A DNA stretch of 30,771 nucleotides from an uncultured Lachnospiraceae bacterium (GTDB taxonomy: Bacteria > Bacillota > Clostridia > Lachnospirales > Lachnospiraceae), in the NCBI GenBank assembly GCA_910578175.1, contig CAJTPF010000006.1, positions 56,019-86,789 on the forward strand, given 5' to 3'. The notes under the pieces were generated by a model, which was not told the DNA's origin, did not search any database, and saw only the letters and a list, made by a program, of their open reading frames with translations. Positions 22,443 to 30,771 of this stretch are shown in pieces; position 1 is the stretch's first letter; each line of letters starts with the position of its first letter. Position numbers and translations under genes: made by a program.

Positions 22443-24179
22443 ATGGAAGAACCGATATTTATGAACGATAAGAATCAAAAAAAGAAAAAAGGTCTGATGT
22501 GGAGACTGATACTGATAGCTGTAGTTCCAACACTTCTGGCAGGAGTCATGGCGATAGTTTTCGGAATGGTGTCACTGAACGATTCGTTGGAAGAACAGAT
22601 ATATGCAGAGTTAAAGACCGTTACATATACTGTAAGCGGAATGCTGGATGAAGTTGACGACGGGGCGTATAACGAAAAATCAGGCGTTATATCCAAGGGA
22701 AAATTTCAATTGACCGATAATGTTGATTTTTTGGATAAGATTAAAGAAGCAAATGATCTGGAAGTAACTATTCTTTACGGAGATACCAGAATACTAACGA
22801 CAATTTTAGACGATAACGGTGAAAGAGTAGTAGGAACAAAAGCTCCGGAGGCTGTTGCTGATAAAGTGATCGATAATGAACAGGATTATAAGGGCAGCGT
22901 AACACTGTTGGGGGATAAATATCTGGCATATTATACGCCGCTGCGTGACAAAGACGGCAGTATTGCCGGTATGATTTTTGCCGGTAAGCATTTAAACAGT
23001 GTGCAGAAGGCAATTTGGACAAACACGATTAAGACCGGTCTGGGTGTGGGAATCTTACTGATCCTGGTTATTGTGGTGATTATTCAGTTTGTATTAAAGA
23101 TCAAGAGAAGGATCGGATACGTAAATCTTTATCTGGAGGAGATTGCCAAAGGAAATCTGACTGCGGAACTGAACGAGAAGGTTTTAAAAGATCAGACTGA
23201 AATCGGTTCCATGGCAGATACCGCCGTGGTACTGAACCGTGAATTAAAGCATATTCTCGGCAATATGATCGCAGCTTTTGAAAATATGAAGGAAACTTCC
23301 CATAAACTGGAATCCATGGCGGATATAACAAACAGATCTACGGATGAAGTGACCAAGGCAGTGGAAGAGATTGCTACCGGAGCCATGTCACAGGCTGAAG
23401 AAACCCAGCAGGCAACGGATAATGTGATCGATATGGGAAATCAGATAGAAAATATAGCCATGAAGTTAAAGACATTAACCGATAACTCTGCGGAAATGAA
23501 TAAAAACGATGAAGAGGCGGGCAGTATCATAAAAGAACTGAATGGTTCCAATGCGAAAACCATGGAGGCCATTGACCGGATCGCAAAACAGACCGGCATA
23601 ACCAATGAATGTGTACAACAGATCAGCCAGACTATGGAAATCATTACCAATATAGCGGAACAGACCAATCTTCTGGCGCTGAATGCCAGCATAGAGGCGG
23701 CGAGAGCCGGTGAAAACGGAAAAGGTTTTGCGGTTGTTGCCAGTGAAATACAGAAACTGGCGGAACAGTCCAATGATGCGGCGGGAGAAATTCAGGGAAT
23801 CATCGGGGAATTACTGATGGATTCTGAAAAAACGGTTCAGATCATGCAGGATGTTAATGTGCTTGTCGGTGAGCAGTCCCGGAAACTAAAGCAGACAAAG
23901 AGTAAATTTGAAGATGTCAGCAAAGGTATCCGGAGTTCCATGAATGATATTAAAGATATTGAGAAAAAAGCAGTCGTTTTAAATCATGCCCGGGGAGAGA
24001 TCATCGAAACCATTCAGTCCCTTTCCGCCATATCAGAAGAAAACGCGGCGGCTTCCCAGGAAACAACGGCGGCTACGGAAGAATTAAAGGCTACGATCGA
24101 GGGACTTGCAACAGATGCAGAAACATTAAAGGGACTGGCAGTAAAACTGGAAAAGGAAGTCAGCATCTTTAAATTATAA
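22443..24179 (+). CDS. Methyl-accepting chemotaxis protein (membrane, Cache-like sensor)
   Basis: The 578-residue chemoreceptor signals ligand binding through CheW and CheA. Order: a cytoplasmic tail; TM1 (about 21-45, LILIAVVPTLLAGVMAIVFG); an extracytoplasmic single-Cache-like sensor (about 46-195; VTILYGDTRILTTILDDNGERVVGT, YLAYYTPLRDKDGSIAGMIFAG); TM2 (about 200-220); HAMP (about 222-275); and a long signalling coiled coil whose tip is IAEQTNLLALNASIEAARAG. The ATG at 22443 follows AAGGAGGAG by 3-4 nt and gives a normal N-terminus. An in-frame upstream ATG at 22278 would add 55 hydrophobic residues encoded over the promoter and is not used. The ligand is unknown. No terminator with a full T-run is visible after it, but see 24224-24270. 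Confidence 0.95.
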   Translation: MEEPIFMNDKNQKKKKGLMWRLILIAVVPTLLAGVMAIVFGMVSLNDSLEEQIYAELKTVTYTVSGMLDEVDDGAYNEKSGVISKGKFQLTDNVDFLDKIKEANDLEVTILYGDTRILTTILDDNGERVVGTKAPEAVADKVIDNEQDYKGSVTLLGDKYLAYYTPLRDKDGSIAGMIFAGKHLNSVQKAIWTNTIKTGLGVGILLILVIVVIIQFVLKIKRRIGYVNLYLEEIAKGNLTAELNEKVLKDQTEIGSMADTAVVLNRELKHILGNMIAAFENMKETSHKLESMADITNRSTDEVTKAVEEIATGAMSQAEETQQATDNVIDMGNQIENIAMKLKTLTDNSAEMNKNDEEAGSIIKELNGSNAKTMEAIDRIAKQTGITNECVQQISQTMEIITNIAEQTNLLALNASIEAARAGENGKGFAVVASEIQKLAEQSNDAAGEIQGIIGELLMDSEKTVQIMQDVNVLVGEQSRKLKQTKSKFEDVSKGIRSSMNDIKDIEKKAVVLNHARGEIIETIQSLSAISEENAAASQETTAATEELKATIEGLATDAETLKGLAVKLEKEVSIFKL

Positions 24180-24223
24180 TACATAGTTACAGGGAAATAG
24201 ATACCGTTGCAAACGTTCAGTAA

Positions 24224-24270
24224 CAGTTTCCGGCAGAAGGCTGAATACCCGGATGCCGGAAATTGTTTTA
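24224..24270 (+). terminator. Probable terminator of chemoreceptor gene
   Basis: CAGTTTCCGGCA pairs with TGCCGGAAATTG (one G-T pair), followed by TTTTA, a short T-run. Confidence 0.6.
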
Positions 24271-24307
24271 ATAAAATATCTGAGTAGTATAAATCGTAAA
24301 ATAATTA

Positions 24308-24336
24308 TTGACAATTTTCGTTAATGATGATATTAT
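24308..24336 (+). promoter_or_regulatory. SigA promoter of tRNA-Leu (AAG)
   Basis: TTGACA (24308-24313), 17 bp, TATTAT (24331-24336). A perfect TATAAT overlaps at 24334-24339 but with 20 bp spacing. Confidence 0.8.
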
Positions 24337-24360
24337 AATTATCGCGTTTGAAAAACATCT

Positions 24361-24444
24361 GCGGAAATGCTGGAATTGGCAGACAGGCTAGACTAAGGAT
24401 CTAGTGTTGGAAACGACGTGAGGGTTCAAGTCCCTTCTTCCGCA
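24361..24444 (+). tRNA. tRNA-Leu (AAG)
   Basis: An 84-nt class II tRNA: acceptor GCGGAAA / CTTCCGC with an A-C mismatch at the innermost pair, anticodon stem CTAGA / TCTAG with loop CTAAGGA (anticodon AAG), long variable arm, T-loop TTCAAGT, discriminator A. It reads CUU and, once A34 is modified to inosine, CUC. Confidence 0.93.
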
Positions 24445-24460
24445 CTGAATAGTATGAAAG

Positions 24461-24501
24461 TACCTATCGATTTATCACCGGATAAATTGATAGGTATTTT
24501 T
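24461..24501 (+). terminator. Terminator after tRNA-Leu (AAG)
   Basis: A 16-bp perfect stem TACCTATCGATTTATC / GATAAATTGATAGGTA (one mismatch in the middle) with loop ACCG, followed by TTTTT. Confidence 0.9.
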
Positions 24502-24508
24502 ATGTGAT

Positions 24509-24538
24509 TTGACATTTTAAAAATCAATGAAATATGTT
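24509..24538 (+). promoter_or_regulatory. Putative SigA promoter of deoD
   Basis: TTGACA (24509-24514), 18 bp, TATGTT (24533-24538). A TATAAT at 24538-24543 is too far from that -35 box (23 bp). Confidence 0.5.
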
Positions 24539-24598
24539 ATAATTCCTTTTAATATGTATATTGATACAGCGAACAAAAAAAGAATGGGAGGTATCATC

Positions 24599-25326
24599 AT
24601 GTCAACACCACATAATCAGGCCGGAGCGGGAGAAATTGCAAAAACAGTATTAATGCCGGTGACCCGTTAAGAGCCAGATATATTGCAGAAACGTTTCTCA
24701 CAAATGTTAAACAATTCAATACGGTAAGAAACATGTTTGGTTATACCGGAGAGTATATGGGAGCAAGAGTATCGGTTATGGGCTCAGGAATGGGCATGCC
24801 TTCCATTGGTATTTATTCATATGAATTATACAGCCGCTATGGGGTGGAGAATATAATCCGGATCGGTTCGGCAGGCTCTTATTGTAAGGAAGCGGGATTG
24901 TTTGATGTGGTTCTGGCTTCTTCGGCATACTCAGAGTCCAGTTATGCGAAAGTGCAGAATGGTTATGATAAGGATATGACCTATCCTGCTGAAGGACTGA
25001 ATCAAAAAATCAGGGAGTCGGCAAAAAGACTGGGAAAAGAACTTCTTGAGGGCTGTGTCCATTCTTCGGATGTATTTTACAGGGAAGACAGGTCTCCTTA
25101 TTACCGTAAACTAAATGAAGAAAAAGGTTGCCTCTGTGTGGAAATGGAGAGCTTTGCACTGTTTCACAATGCGGCAGTTCTTGGGAAAAACAGCGCCTGT
25201 CTTCTGACGATCTCGGATTCTTTTGTTTCGTCACAGGAAACATCGGCAGAACAGCGGGAGAAATCCTTTACGGATATGATGGAAATTGCGCTGAATACCA
25301 TAAATTTACATGAAAGTTTGCAATAA
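24599..25326 (+). pseudogene. deoD: Purine nucleoside phosphorylase, DeoD type, with frameshift
   Basis: The gene would encode a DeoD-type purine nucleoside phosphorylase, which splits purine (deoxy)nucleosides with phosphate for salvage. GGAGG lies 7 nt before ATG 24599, and the frame begins MSTPHNQAGAGEIAKTVLMP. It then runs off frame and meets TAA at 24668. The family sequence GDPLRARYIAETFL resumes in the +1-shifted frame immediately after. CCGGTGACC should read CCGGGTGACC, so one G is missing from a G-run at 24658-24659. The rest of the protein is intact to the end: GSGMGMPSIGIYSYEL, IRIGSAGS, the nucleoside-binding VEMESFALF, and TISDSF with the catalytic Asp. An internal ATG at 24733 would lack the phosphate-binding GDPLRA loop. 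Either a recent inactivating deletion or a sequencing error in a homopolymer explains this. Confidence 0.85.
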
Positions 25327-25447
25327 AATAAAGGAAATCCGCAAAAAATACAGAATAAGATTTATAAGAGACTTTTGTCTTGGGAATGATACTTATTCAT
25401 TTGCGGAAAAAATGTTTTAATGTACTTCAGGAACCGGAGGGTTAAAA

Positions 25448-26455
25448 TTGACGATACGGGAAGAACTGGAAAATAATGAATTCAGAAGTTTAAGTGAATA
25501 TGCAGCCTTTAGCAGGAATTCCAAAGGCAGGGACAGGGAAGAATCAGCCTGTGATATCAGGACCTGCTATCAGAGGGATCGGGACCGGATCATTCATTGC
25601 AAGGCATTTCGCAGGCTGAAACATAAGACCCAGGTATTTCTGGCTCCGGCAGGAGACCATTACAGAACCAGACTGACGCATACCCTGGAAGTATCCCAGA
25701 TCGCACGGACCATCGCCAAAGCCCTGCGTCTGAATGAAGAACTGACGGAAGCCATTGCATTGGGTCATGATCTGGGACATACTCCTTTTGGACATGCCGG
25801 GGAAGCTGCATTAAATAAGGTTTGCCAGGAAGGTTTTTCGCACTTTGAACAAAGTATCCGGGTAGTGGAACTGTTGGAAAAAAAGGGACAGGGATTAAAT
25901 CTGACCTGGGAAGTAAGGGACGGTATAATCAATCACAGGACTTCCGGAAATCCGGCCACGCTGGAGGGAAAAATCGTCAGACTGTCGGATAAGATAGCAT
26001 ATATCAATCATGATATCGATGATGCCATCCGGGGAAAAATACTGCGGGAAGAGGATATCCCGGATACATATACGAATGTATTAGGTCATTCCAAGCAGGA
26101 ACGGCTGAATACGATGATATATGATATAGTGAATCATTCCAGATATCAGCCGGACATCCTGATGTCGGAAGAAATCAGTCAGGCAATGAAGGATCTCCGA
26201 CAGTTTATGTTTGAGAGGGTGTATTCCAATCCGCTTGCAAAAGGTGAAGAATACAAGGCAAAGCGGATGCTGGCTTCCCTGTATGGTCATTATCTGGAAA
26301 ATCTTTCGGAAATGCCGGGGGAATACAGAATGTTAATTGAAAAGAAAAACCAGAAGGCAGAGCGGGTAGTTTGTGATTATATTGCCGGAATGAGCGACCA
26401 GTACTCGGTACGGAAATTTGAAGAACTTTTTGTTCCGTCTTTTTGGAAAATGTAA
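25448..26455 (+). CDS. dgt: Deoxyguanosinetriphosphate triphosphohydrolase (HD domain)
   Basis: A 335-residue dGTPase-like HD hydrolase that releases triphosphate from dNTPs and so helps balance the nucleotide pool. Landmarks: RDRDRIIHCKAFRRLKHKTQVF, HYRTRLTHTLEVSQIAR (metal His), the HD pair in LGHDLGHTPFGHAGE, and VRLSDKIAYINHDIDDA. The start is TTG 25448 with GGAGG 7 nt upstream (25436-25440). The DnaG gene follows after 29 nt. A dgt gene ahead of dnaG-rpoD is common in Clostridia. Substrate preference (dGTP or others) cannot be read from the sequence. Confidence 0.93.
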   Translation: MTIREELENNEFRSLSEYAAFSRNSKGRDREESACDIRTCYQRDRDRIIHCKAFRRLKHKTQVFLAPAGDHYRTRLTHTLEVSQIARTIAKALRLNEELTEAIALGHDLGHTPFGHAGEAALNKVCQEGFSHFEQSIRVVELLEKKGQGLNLTWEVRDGIINHRTSGNPATLEGKIVRLSDKIAYINHDIDDAIRGKILREEDIPDTYTNVLGHSKQERLNTMIYDIVNHSRYQPDILMSEEISQAMKDLRQFMFERVYSNPLAKGEEYKAKRMLASLYGHYLENLSEMPGEYRMLIEKKNQKAERVVCDYIAGMSDQYSVRKFEELFVPSFWKM

Positions 26456-26484
26456 TTTAGATTGTGATTAAAACAGGTAAAAAC

Positions 26485-28260
26485 ATGTATTATTCAGATG
26501 ATTTGATTGAAGAAATCCGTTCCAGAAATGATATCACAGATGTGATATCGGGGTATGTAAAGCTAAAAAGACAGGGTGCGACCTATTTCGGATTGTGCCC
26601 TTTTCATAATGAAAAATCCCCATCGTTTTCCGTGACTCCGGGAAAACAGATGTATTACTGTTTCGGCTGCGGTGAAGGAGGAAATGTATATTCCTTTATA
26701 ATGAAATATGAAAATTATACATTTCTGGAAGCGGTGAAAATGCTGGCCGACAGAGCGGGGGTACAGCTTCCGGAAACCGAATATACAGAAGAAGAAAAAC
26801 GGAAAGCAGATTTAAAGACAGCATTGCTGGAGATCAATAAACAGGCGGCGCTATATTTTCACCATCTGCTGAAAAATGAAAAGGGAAAGATCGGTCTGGA
26901 CTATTTCAGGTCCAGAGGTCTGGACAATGAGACCATTGTTCGATTCGGGCTGGGGTATGCCAATAAAACCAGCGATGATCTCTATCGTTATTTTAAACGG
27001 CAGAATTATTCGGATGAGCTATTGAAGGAAACCGGATTATTTGCATTTTCGGAAAAAGGGACCTATGATAAATTTTGGAACCGGGTGATGTTTCCGATCC
27101 TGGACATTAATAACCGGGTCATTGGTTTTGGCGGCCGGGTGATGGGTGAAGGAGAACCGAAATATCTGAATTCACCGGAGACCAGAATATTTGAGAAAAG
27201 CAGAAATCTTTATGGAATGAATTTTGCAAGGATTTCCAGGAAACACTATATCCTTATATGCGAAGGTTATATGGATGTCATCGCGTTACACAGGGCCGGG
27301 TTTACCAATGCGGTTGCGGCACTGGGAACCGCATTTACCCAGCAGCATGCCATGCTGATCAAGCGGTATGTAAAAGAAGCGGTATTAACTTTTGACAGCG
27401 ACGGCGCCGGGCAGAAAGCGGCTTTAAGGGCAATTCCGATTTTAAAGTCAGTGGGGATCGCAGTGAAGGTACTGGATATGAAACCATATAAGGATCCTGA
27501 TGAATTTATAAGGAATTTTGGAGCAGAAGAATATCAGAAGCGGATCGATGATGCCGAAAACAGTTTTTTGTTTGAGATTCTTATGCTGCAAAAAGAGTAC
27601 GATATGGAGGATCCCCATGGGAAGGCGGAATTTTATAACAAAGTTGCGGTAAAATTATTGGAATTTCCCAATGAACTGGAGCGGAACGTCTATATTGAAG
27701 CGGTAAGCAGACAATTTCTGATTCCGCAGGACAGTCTTACGAAAATGGTGCTCCGCCTGGCGCTCACGTATACCGGAACCGGGAAAAAAACGATCGTTCC
27801 GGAAGAGGCGTTTAGTGAAAAGGACCGGAGAAGCGGCAGAAAAAATCAGGAGGACGGTACCAGACAGGCACAGAAGATTCTGCTTACATGGCTGGTTGAG
27901 GATCCGTCGGTCTATGAAAAAATTAAGGACGTCATCACGGAAGAGGATTTTATAGAACAGCCTTATAACAGGGTTGCCGGTATGCTGTTTGGACAGTTGA
28001 GGGAAGGCGCAGTGAATCCCGCAAAAATACTGAATGATTTTACGGAGGAGGAGGAACACAGGCAGGCAGCCGAATTGTTCAATACTTCTTTACTGGGTGA
28101 AATGAGTGTACAGGAGAAGGAACGGGCAATAACGGATGCCGTTAAAAAAGTAAAAAATAATAGTCTGGACTATGTATCGAAGACAGCTGCAGATTTTAAC
28201 ACTCTTCAAAATATAATTCAGGAAAAGAAAAAATTACAAAAAATACATATATCCTTGTAA
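26485..28260 (+). CDS. dnaG: DNA primase DnaG
   Basis: Primase makes RNA primers at the replication fork and binds the replicative helicase through its C-terminus. The 591-residue product has an N-terminal CHC2 zinc finger (Cys38-PF-His41, Cys59-FG-Cys62), the core FWNRVMFPILDINNRVIGFGGRVM, the Toprim domain (ILICEGYMDVIALH, VLTFDSDGAGQKAALRA with the metal-binding DSD), and a helical helicase-binding end. I choose ATG 26485 (MYYSDDLIEEIRSRNDI), which matches the family N-terminus and has CAGG 7 nt upstream. GTG 26464 would add seven residues with no ribosome binding site. It is between dgt and rpoD. Confidence 0.97.
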   Translation: MYYSDDLIEEIRSRNDITDVISGYVKLKRQGATYFGLCPFHNEKSPSFSVTPGKQMYYCFGCGEGGNVYSFIMKYENYTFLEAVKMLADRAGVQLPETEYTEEEKRKADLKTALLEINKQAALYFHHLLKNEKGKIGLDYFRSRGLDNETIVRFGLGYANKTSDDLYRYFKRQNYSDELLKETGLFAFSEKGTYDKFWNRVMFPILDINNRVIGFGGRVMGEGEPKYLNSPETRIFEKSRNLYGMNFARISRKHYILICEGYMDVIALHRAGFTNAVAALGTAFTQQHAMLIKRYVKEAVLTFDSDGAGQKAALRAIPILKSVGIAVKVLDMKPYKDPDEFIRNFGAEEYQKRIDDAENSFLFEILMLQKEYDMEDPHGKAEFYNKVAVKLLEFPNELERNVYIEAVSRQFLIPQDSLTKMVLRLALTYTGTGKKTIVPEEAFSEKDRRSGRKNQEDGTRQAQKILLTWLVEDPSVYEKIKDVITEEDFIEQPYNRVAGMLFGQLREGAVNPAKILNDFTEEEEHRQAAELFNTSLLGEMSVQEKERAITDAVKKVKNNSLDYVSKTAADFNTLQNIIQEKKKLQKIHISL

Positions 28261-28294
28261 ATCGGATATGTATTGGAAAGATGGGGCAACAAAA

Positions 28295-29428
28295 ATGGAA
28301 GAAAATATGACAAAGTTTAATGAAAAGATGGCGACCTTACTGGAGTTGGCGGCAAAAAATAACAATACCCTGAAGTATGACGAGATTTTGTCGGAGTTTC
28401 CGGAAGCTTCCATGGATGGGGAATTATTTGATAAAATTTTAGAAGAGCTGGAAAAAACCAGGGTTGAGATTCTTGCAGCCATAGATAATGAACAGGAGCC
28501 GGTACTGCTTGAAGTGGACGAAATCGATGAGGCGGACCTGGAAGAGGAATTGTCCAATATGGATATATCGAAACTGGATTTATCGATTCCGGATGGTATC
28601 GGTCTGGATGATCCGGTACGTATGTATTTAAAGGAAATCGGAAAAGTGCCGCTACTGAATGCGGAAGAAGAGATTGAACTGGCAAAGCAGATGGAACTTG
28701 GCAATGATAATGCGAAAAAAAGGCTTGCTGAGGCAAATTTAAGACTGGTTGTCAGCATTGCAAAGCGCTATGTGGGCCGGGGGATGCTGTTTCTGGACCT
28801 GATACAGGAAGGTAATCTGGGACTGATCAAAGCGGTAGATAAATTTGATTATAAAAAGGGATATAAATTCAGTACGTATGCTACATGGTGGATTCGGCAG
28901 GCCATTACCAGGGCAATCGCAGACCAGGCCCGGACGATCCGTATTCCGGTCCATATGGTGGAGACCATCAACAAACTGATGAGAGTATCGAGACAACTGG
29001 TACAGGAACTGGGCAGAGAACCGTTGCCGGAAGAGATAGCGCAGCGGCTGGAAATGCCGGTAGACCGTGTCAGGGAGATTTTAAAGATAGCCCAGGAACC
29101 GGTGTCGCTGGAAACACCCATAGGAGAGGAAGAAGACAGTCATCTGGGGGATTTTATTCAGGATGACAATGTGCCGGTGCCGGCAGAGGCAGCTACCTAT
29201 ACCATGTTGAAAGAGCAGATTGTGGAGGTACTGACTACTTTGACCGAAAGAGAACAGAAAGTGCTGAGGCTCCGCTTTGGTCTGGATGACGGGCGTCCCA
29301 GAACCCTGGAAGAGGTGGGAAAAGAGTTTAATGTTACCCGGGAGAGAATCAGACAGATCGAAGCCAAAGCATTAAGAAAACTCAGACATCCCAGCAGAAG
29401 CCGGAAGCTTCGGGATTATCTGGAATAG
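28295..29428 (+). CDS. rpoD: RNA polymerase primary sigma factor (RpoD/SigA)
   Basis: The vegetative sigma factor. The 377-residue product has an acidic region 1.1, region 1.2 (DPVRMYLKEIGKVPLLNAEEE), region 2 (LRLVVSIAKRYVGRGMLFLD, FDYKKGYKFSTYATWWIRQAI), region 3 (HMVETINKLMRVSRQLVQELG) and region 4 with the -35 recognition helix (LEEVGKEFNVTRERIRQIEA). Promoters in this window fit its TTGACA/TATAAT specificity. Two starts are possible: ATG 28295 (MEENMTKFNEK, family-like, weak GGGG upstream) and ATG 28268, nine codons earlier. Neither has a strong ribosome binding site, so coupling to dnaG is possible. Confidence 0.97.
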   Translation: MEENMTKFNEKMATLLELAAKNNNTLKYDEILSEFPEASMDGELFDKILEELEKTRVEILAAIDNEQEPVLLEVDEIDEADLEEELSNMDISKLDLSIPDGIGLDDPVRMYLKEIGKVPLLNAEEEIELAKQMELGNDNAKKRLAEANLRLVVSIAKRYVGRGMLFLDLIQEGNLGLIKAVDKFDYKKGYKFSTYATWWIRQAITRAIADQARTIRIPVHMVETINKLMRVSRQLVQELGREPLPEEIAQRLEMPVDRVREILKIAQEPVSLETPIGEEEDSHLGDFIQDDNVPVPAEAATYTMLKEQIVEVLTTLTEREQKVLRLRFGLDDGRPRTLEEVGKEFNVTRERIRQIEAKALRKLRHPSRSRKLRDYLE

Positions 29429-29439
29429 GAGATGAAATT

Positions 29440-30177
29440 ATGAAGTTATCATACAGATTAAGACAGGTAGCAGAAATGATAACTCCATGTGAAGTAGTGG
29501 CAGATGTGGGGACAGACCATGGATATGTGCCGATTTATCTGATACAGCACGGAATCTGCAAAAAAGCCATCGCCATGGATATCAATGCAGGACCGTTGAG
29601 ACGTGCAAAGGATAATATCTGCAGAGAGCATCTGACAGATTTGATCGAGACCAGACGATCGGACGGTCTGCAGGCATTGCGGGAGGATGAGGCAGATGCC
29701 GTGGTAATGTCGGGAATCGGGGGAGAATTGATGATTCGGATACTGGAGGACGGAAAACAGCTCCTTCGTACGGTATCGGAACTGGTGCTTTCGCCTCACT
29801 CCGAACTGGCGCTGGTAAGGAAATATCTGACTGAGAATGATTTTTATATTTCAGATGAAACCATGCTGATAGATGAAGATAAATTTTATACCATTCTGAA
29901 AGTTTCCTGTGAGAAAGATTTTTGTGAAATAAATTTTCATGAAAATATCTCTCATGGGAAAGAAGAATCTTATACAGAATTGGAATTAAATTATGGAAGG
30001 ATACTGCTTCGAAAAAAGGATAAAGTTCTTTTTGAATATTTAAAAAGAGAAAAGAATAAATATAATCAGATTGCACAAAGACTACAGGAGAATGCAGCAG
30101 AACATGGGAAAATCCGTCTGGAAGAAATCAGGAAGCAGATAAAGCTGACAGAACAGGCATTAAATGACATCGTATGA
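29440..30177 (+). CDS. trmK: tRNA (adenine(22)-N1)-methyltransferase TrmK
   Basis: A 245-residue SAM-dependent methyltransferase that makes m1A22 in tRNA, as in Bacillus YqfN/TrmK. The Rossmann motifs are VVADVGTDHGYVPIYLI (SAM-binding, residues about 18-35), AIAMDINAGPLRRAKDN, RRSDGLQAL and DAVVMSGIGGELMIRIL. A C-terminal coiled coil (about residues 175-240) follows. TAGGAG lies about 7-8 nt before the ATG. It is 11 nt after rpoD, an order (rpoD-trmK) common in Firmicutes. Confidence 0.93.
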   Translation: MKLSYRLRQVAEMITPCEVVADVGTDHGYVPIYLIQHGICKKAIAMDINAGPLRRAKDNICREHLTDLIETRRSDGLQALREDEADAVVMSGIGGELMIRILEDGKQLLRTVSELVLSPHSELALVRKYLTENDFYISDETMLIDEDKFYTILKVSCEKDFCEINFHENISHGKEESYTELELNYGRILLRKKDKVLFEYLKREKNKYNQIAQRLQENAAEHGKIRLEEIRKQIKLTEQALNDIV

Positions 30178-30194
30178 CAGAAGGAAAGGATTGG

Positions 30195-30771
30195 ATGAAA
30201 ATGGGAGATATGTGCAAGATAAAAGTAGGTGAAATTACAAAAGAGTATGAAGAGGGAACCAGTTTTTTTGAGATTGCCAAAGAGTATCAGTCAGAATATG
30301 ACAGTGACATTGTATTGGTATTAAAAAACGGGAAATTATGTGAGCTGTTTAAAAAAGTGACAAATGACTGTGAAATACAGTTTCTTACTACCAAAACAGC
30401 GCCGGGAATCGAAGCATATAAAAGAAGCGCAACACTGATCATGCTGAAAGCATTTTATGATGTGGCAGGCAGAAAGAACATAGAAAAGATCAGCGTACAG
30501 TATTCCCTGAGTAAAGGTTATTATTGCACGGTCAGGGGCAGCGTATCGCTGGATAAGGAACTGCTGGACAGGGTAAAAGCCAAAATGTATGAAATAGTGG
30601 GAGAGAACCTTCCGATCAATAAACGTTCCATCAGCACCACTTCGGCGATTCATCTGTTTCGCAGACATAAAATGTTTGATAAAGAAAAACTGTTTAAATA
30701 CCGCAGGGCATCCAAAGTTAATATCTATAGTTTAAAAGGATTTGAGGACTATTTTTACGGATATATGGTAC
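30195..30771 (+). CDS. Nucleoside (uridine) kinase-like protein, N-terminal part (cut by window end)
   Basis: The frame runs open to the window edge. It starts MKMGDMCKIKVGEITKEYEE with AAAGGA about 5 nt upstream. The first 190 residues match the N-terminal part of the long clostridial uridine-kinase-family proteins: a TGS-like start, then AYKRSATLIMLKAFYDVAG, SVQYSLSKGYYCTVRG, LDRVKAKMYEIV, KRSISTTSAIHLFRRHKMFD, and KLFKYRRASKVNIYSLKGFED ending YFYGYMV. The P-loop kinase domain that follows in such proteins is outside the window, so kinase activity is inferred from family architecture only. It is 17 nt downstream of trmK and continues the dgt-dnaG-rpoD-trmK run. Confidence 0.85.
   Translation, partial: MKMGDMCKIKVGEITKEYEEGTSFFEIAKEYQSEYDSDIVLVLKNGKLCELFKKVTNDCEIQFLTTKTAPGIEAYKRSATLIMLKAFYDVAGRKNIEKISVQYSLSKGYYCTVRGSVSLDKELLDRVKAKMYEIVGENLPINKRSISTTSAIHLFRRHKMFDKEKLFKYRRASKVNIYSLKGFEDYFYGYMV

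Overview
The window looks like chromosomal DNA of a low-to-moderate-GC Firmicute, most likely a Lachnospiraceae-type member of the Clostridia. The evidence is the gene set and sequence style: DUF6062, DUF2225 and DUF1540 proteins, a T-box on thrS, CIRCE on groESL, an infC-rpmI-rplT attenuator, dgt-dnaG-rpoD-trmK synteny, near-consensus SigA promoters and strong AGGAGG ribosome binding sites. Most genes lie on the + strand and are housekeeping.

Layout. 1-4200: 3' part of glnS, then DUF2225, a MocR/PdxR-type regulator and a DUF6062 protein, closed by a terminator. 4250-5810: a minus-strand acidic membrane-anchored small protein and a HAD phosphatase. 5926-8057: groES-groEL behind a perfect CIRCE operator, with a terminator. 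8076-9861: mgtE behind an unusually elaborate leader of about 310 nt (consensus promoter, early terminator hairpin, 16-codon reading frame, 58-bp imperfect palindrome, hairpin over the ribosome binding site). 9907-12345: PAS-GGDEF-EAL protein and a DUF218 protein. 12367-15972: threonine T-box, GNAT acetyltransferase, thrS and an M15 peptidase. 16003-18149: a DUF1540 protein, a small minus-strand protein, then infC (AUU start)-rpmI-rplT behind an attenuator. 18189-18773: decayed fragments of XRE regulators and an ABC ATPase. 18843-19430: a soluble mini-chemoreceptor with a PocR-like sensor.

19668-22001: the most interesting part. An intact tRNA-Asn gene and a 57-bp copy of its 3' end (56/57 identical, 2260 bp away) bracket an AT-rich island. 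Its only substantial gene encodes an AIPR-family (abortive infection phage resistance) protein with an N-terminal nuclease-like motif. No integrase is present, so it reads as a single-gene defence islet using a tRNA attachment site.

22100-30771: tRNA-Leu(CAG) on the minus strand, a full-length chemoreceptor, tRNA-Leu(AAG), a frameshifted deoD purine nucleoside phosphorylase, and the macromolecular synthesis cluster dgt-dnaG-rpoD-trmK, ending in a partial nucleoside kinase cut by the window edge.
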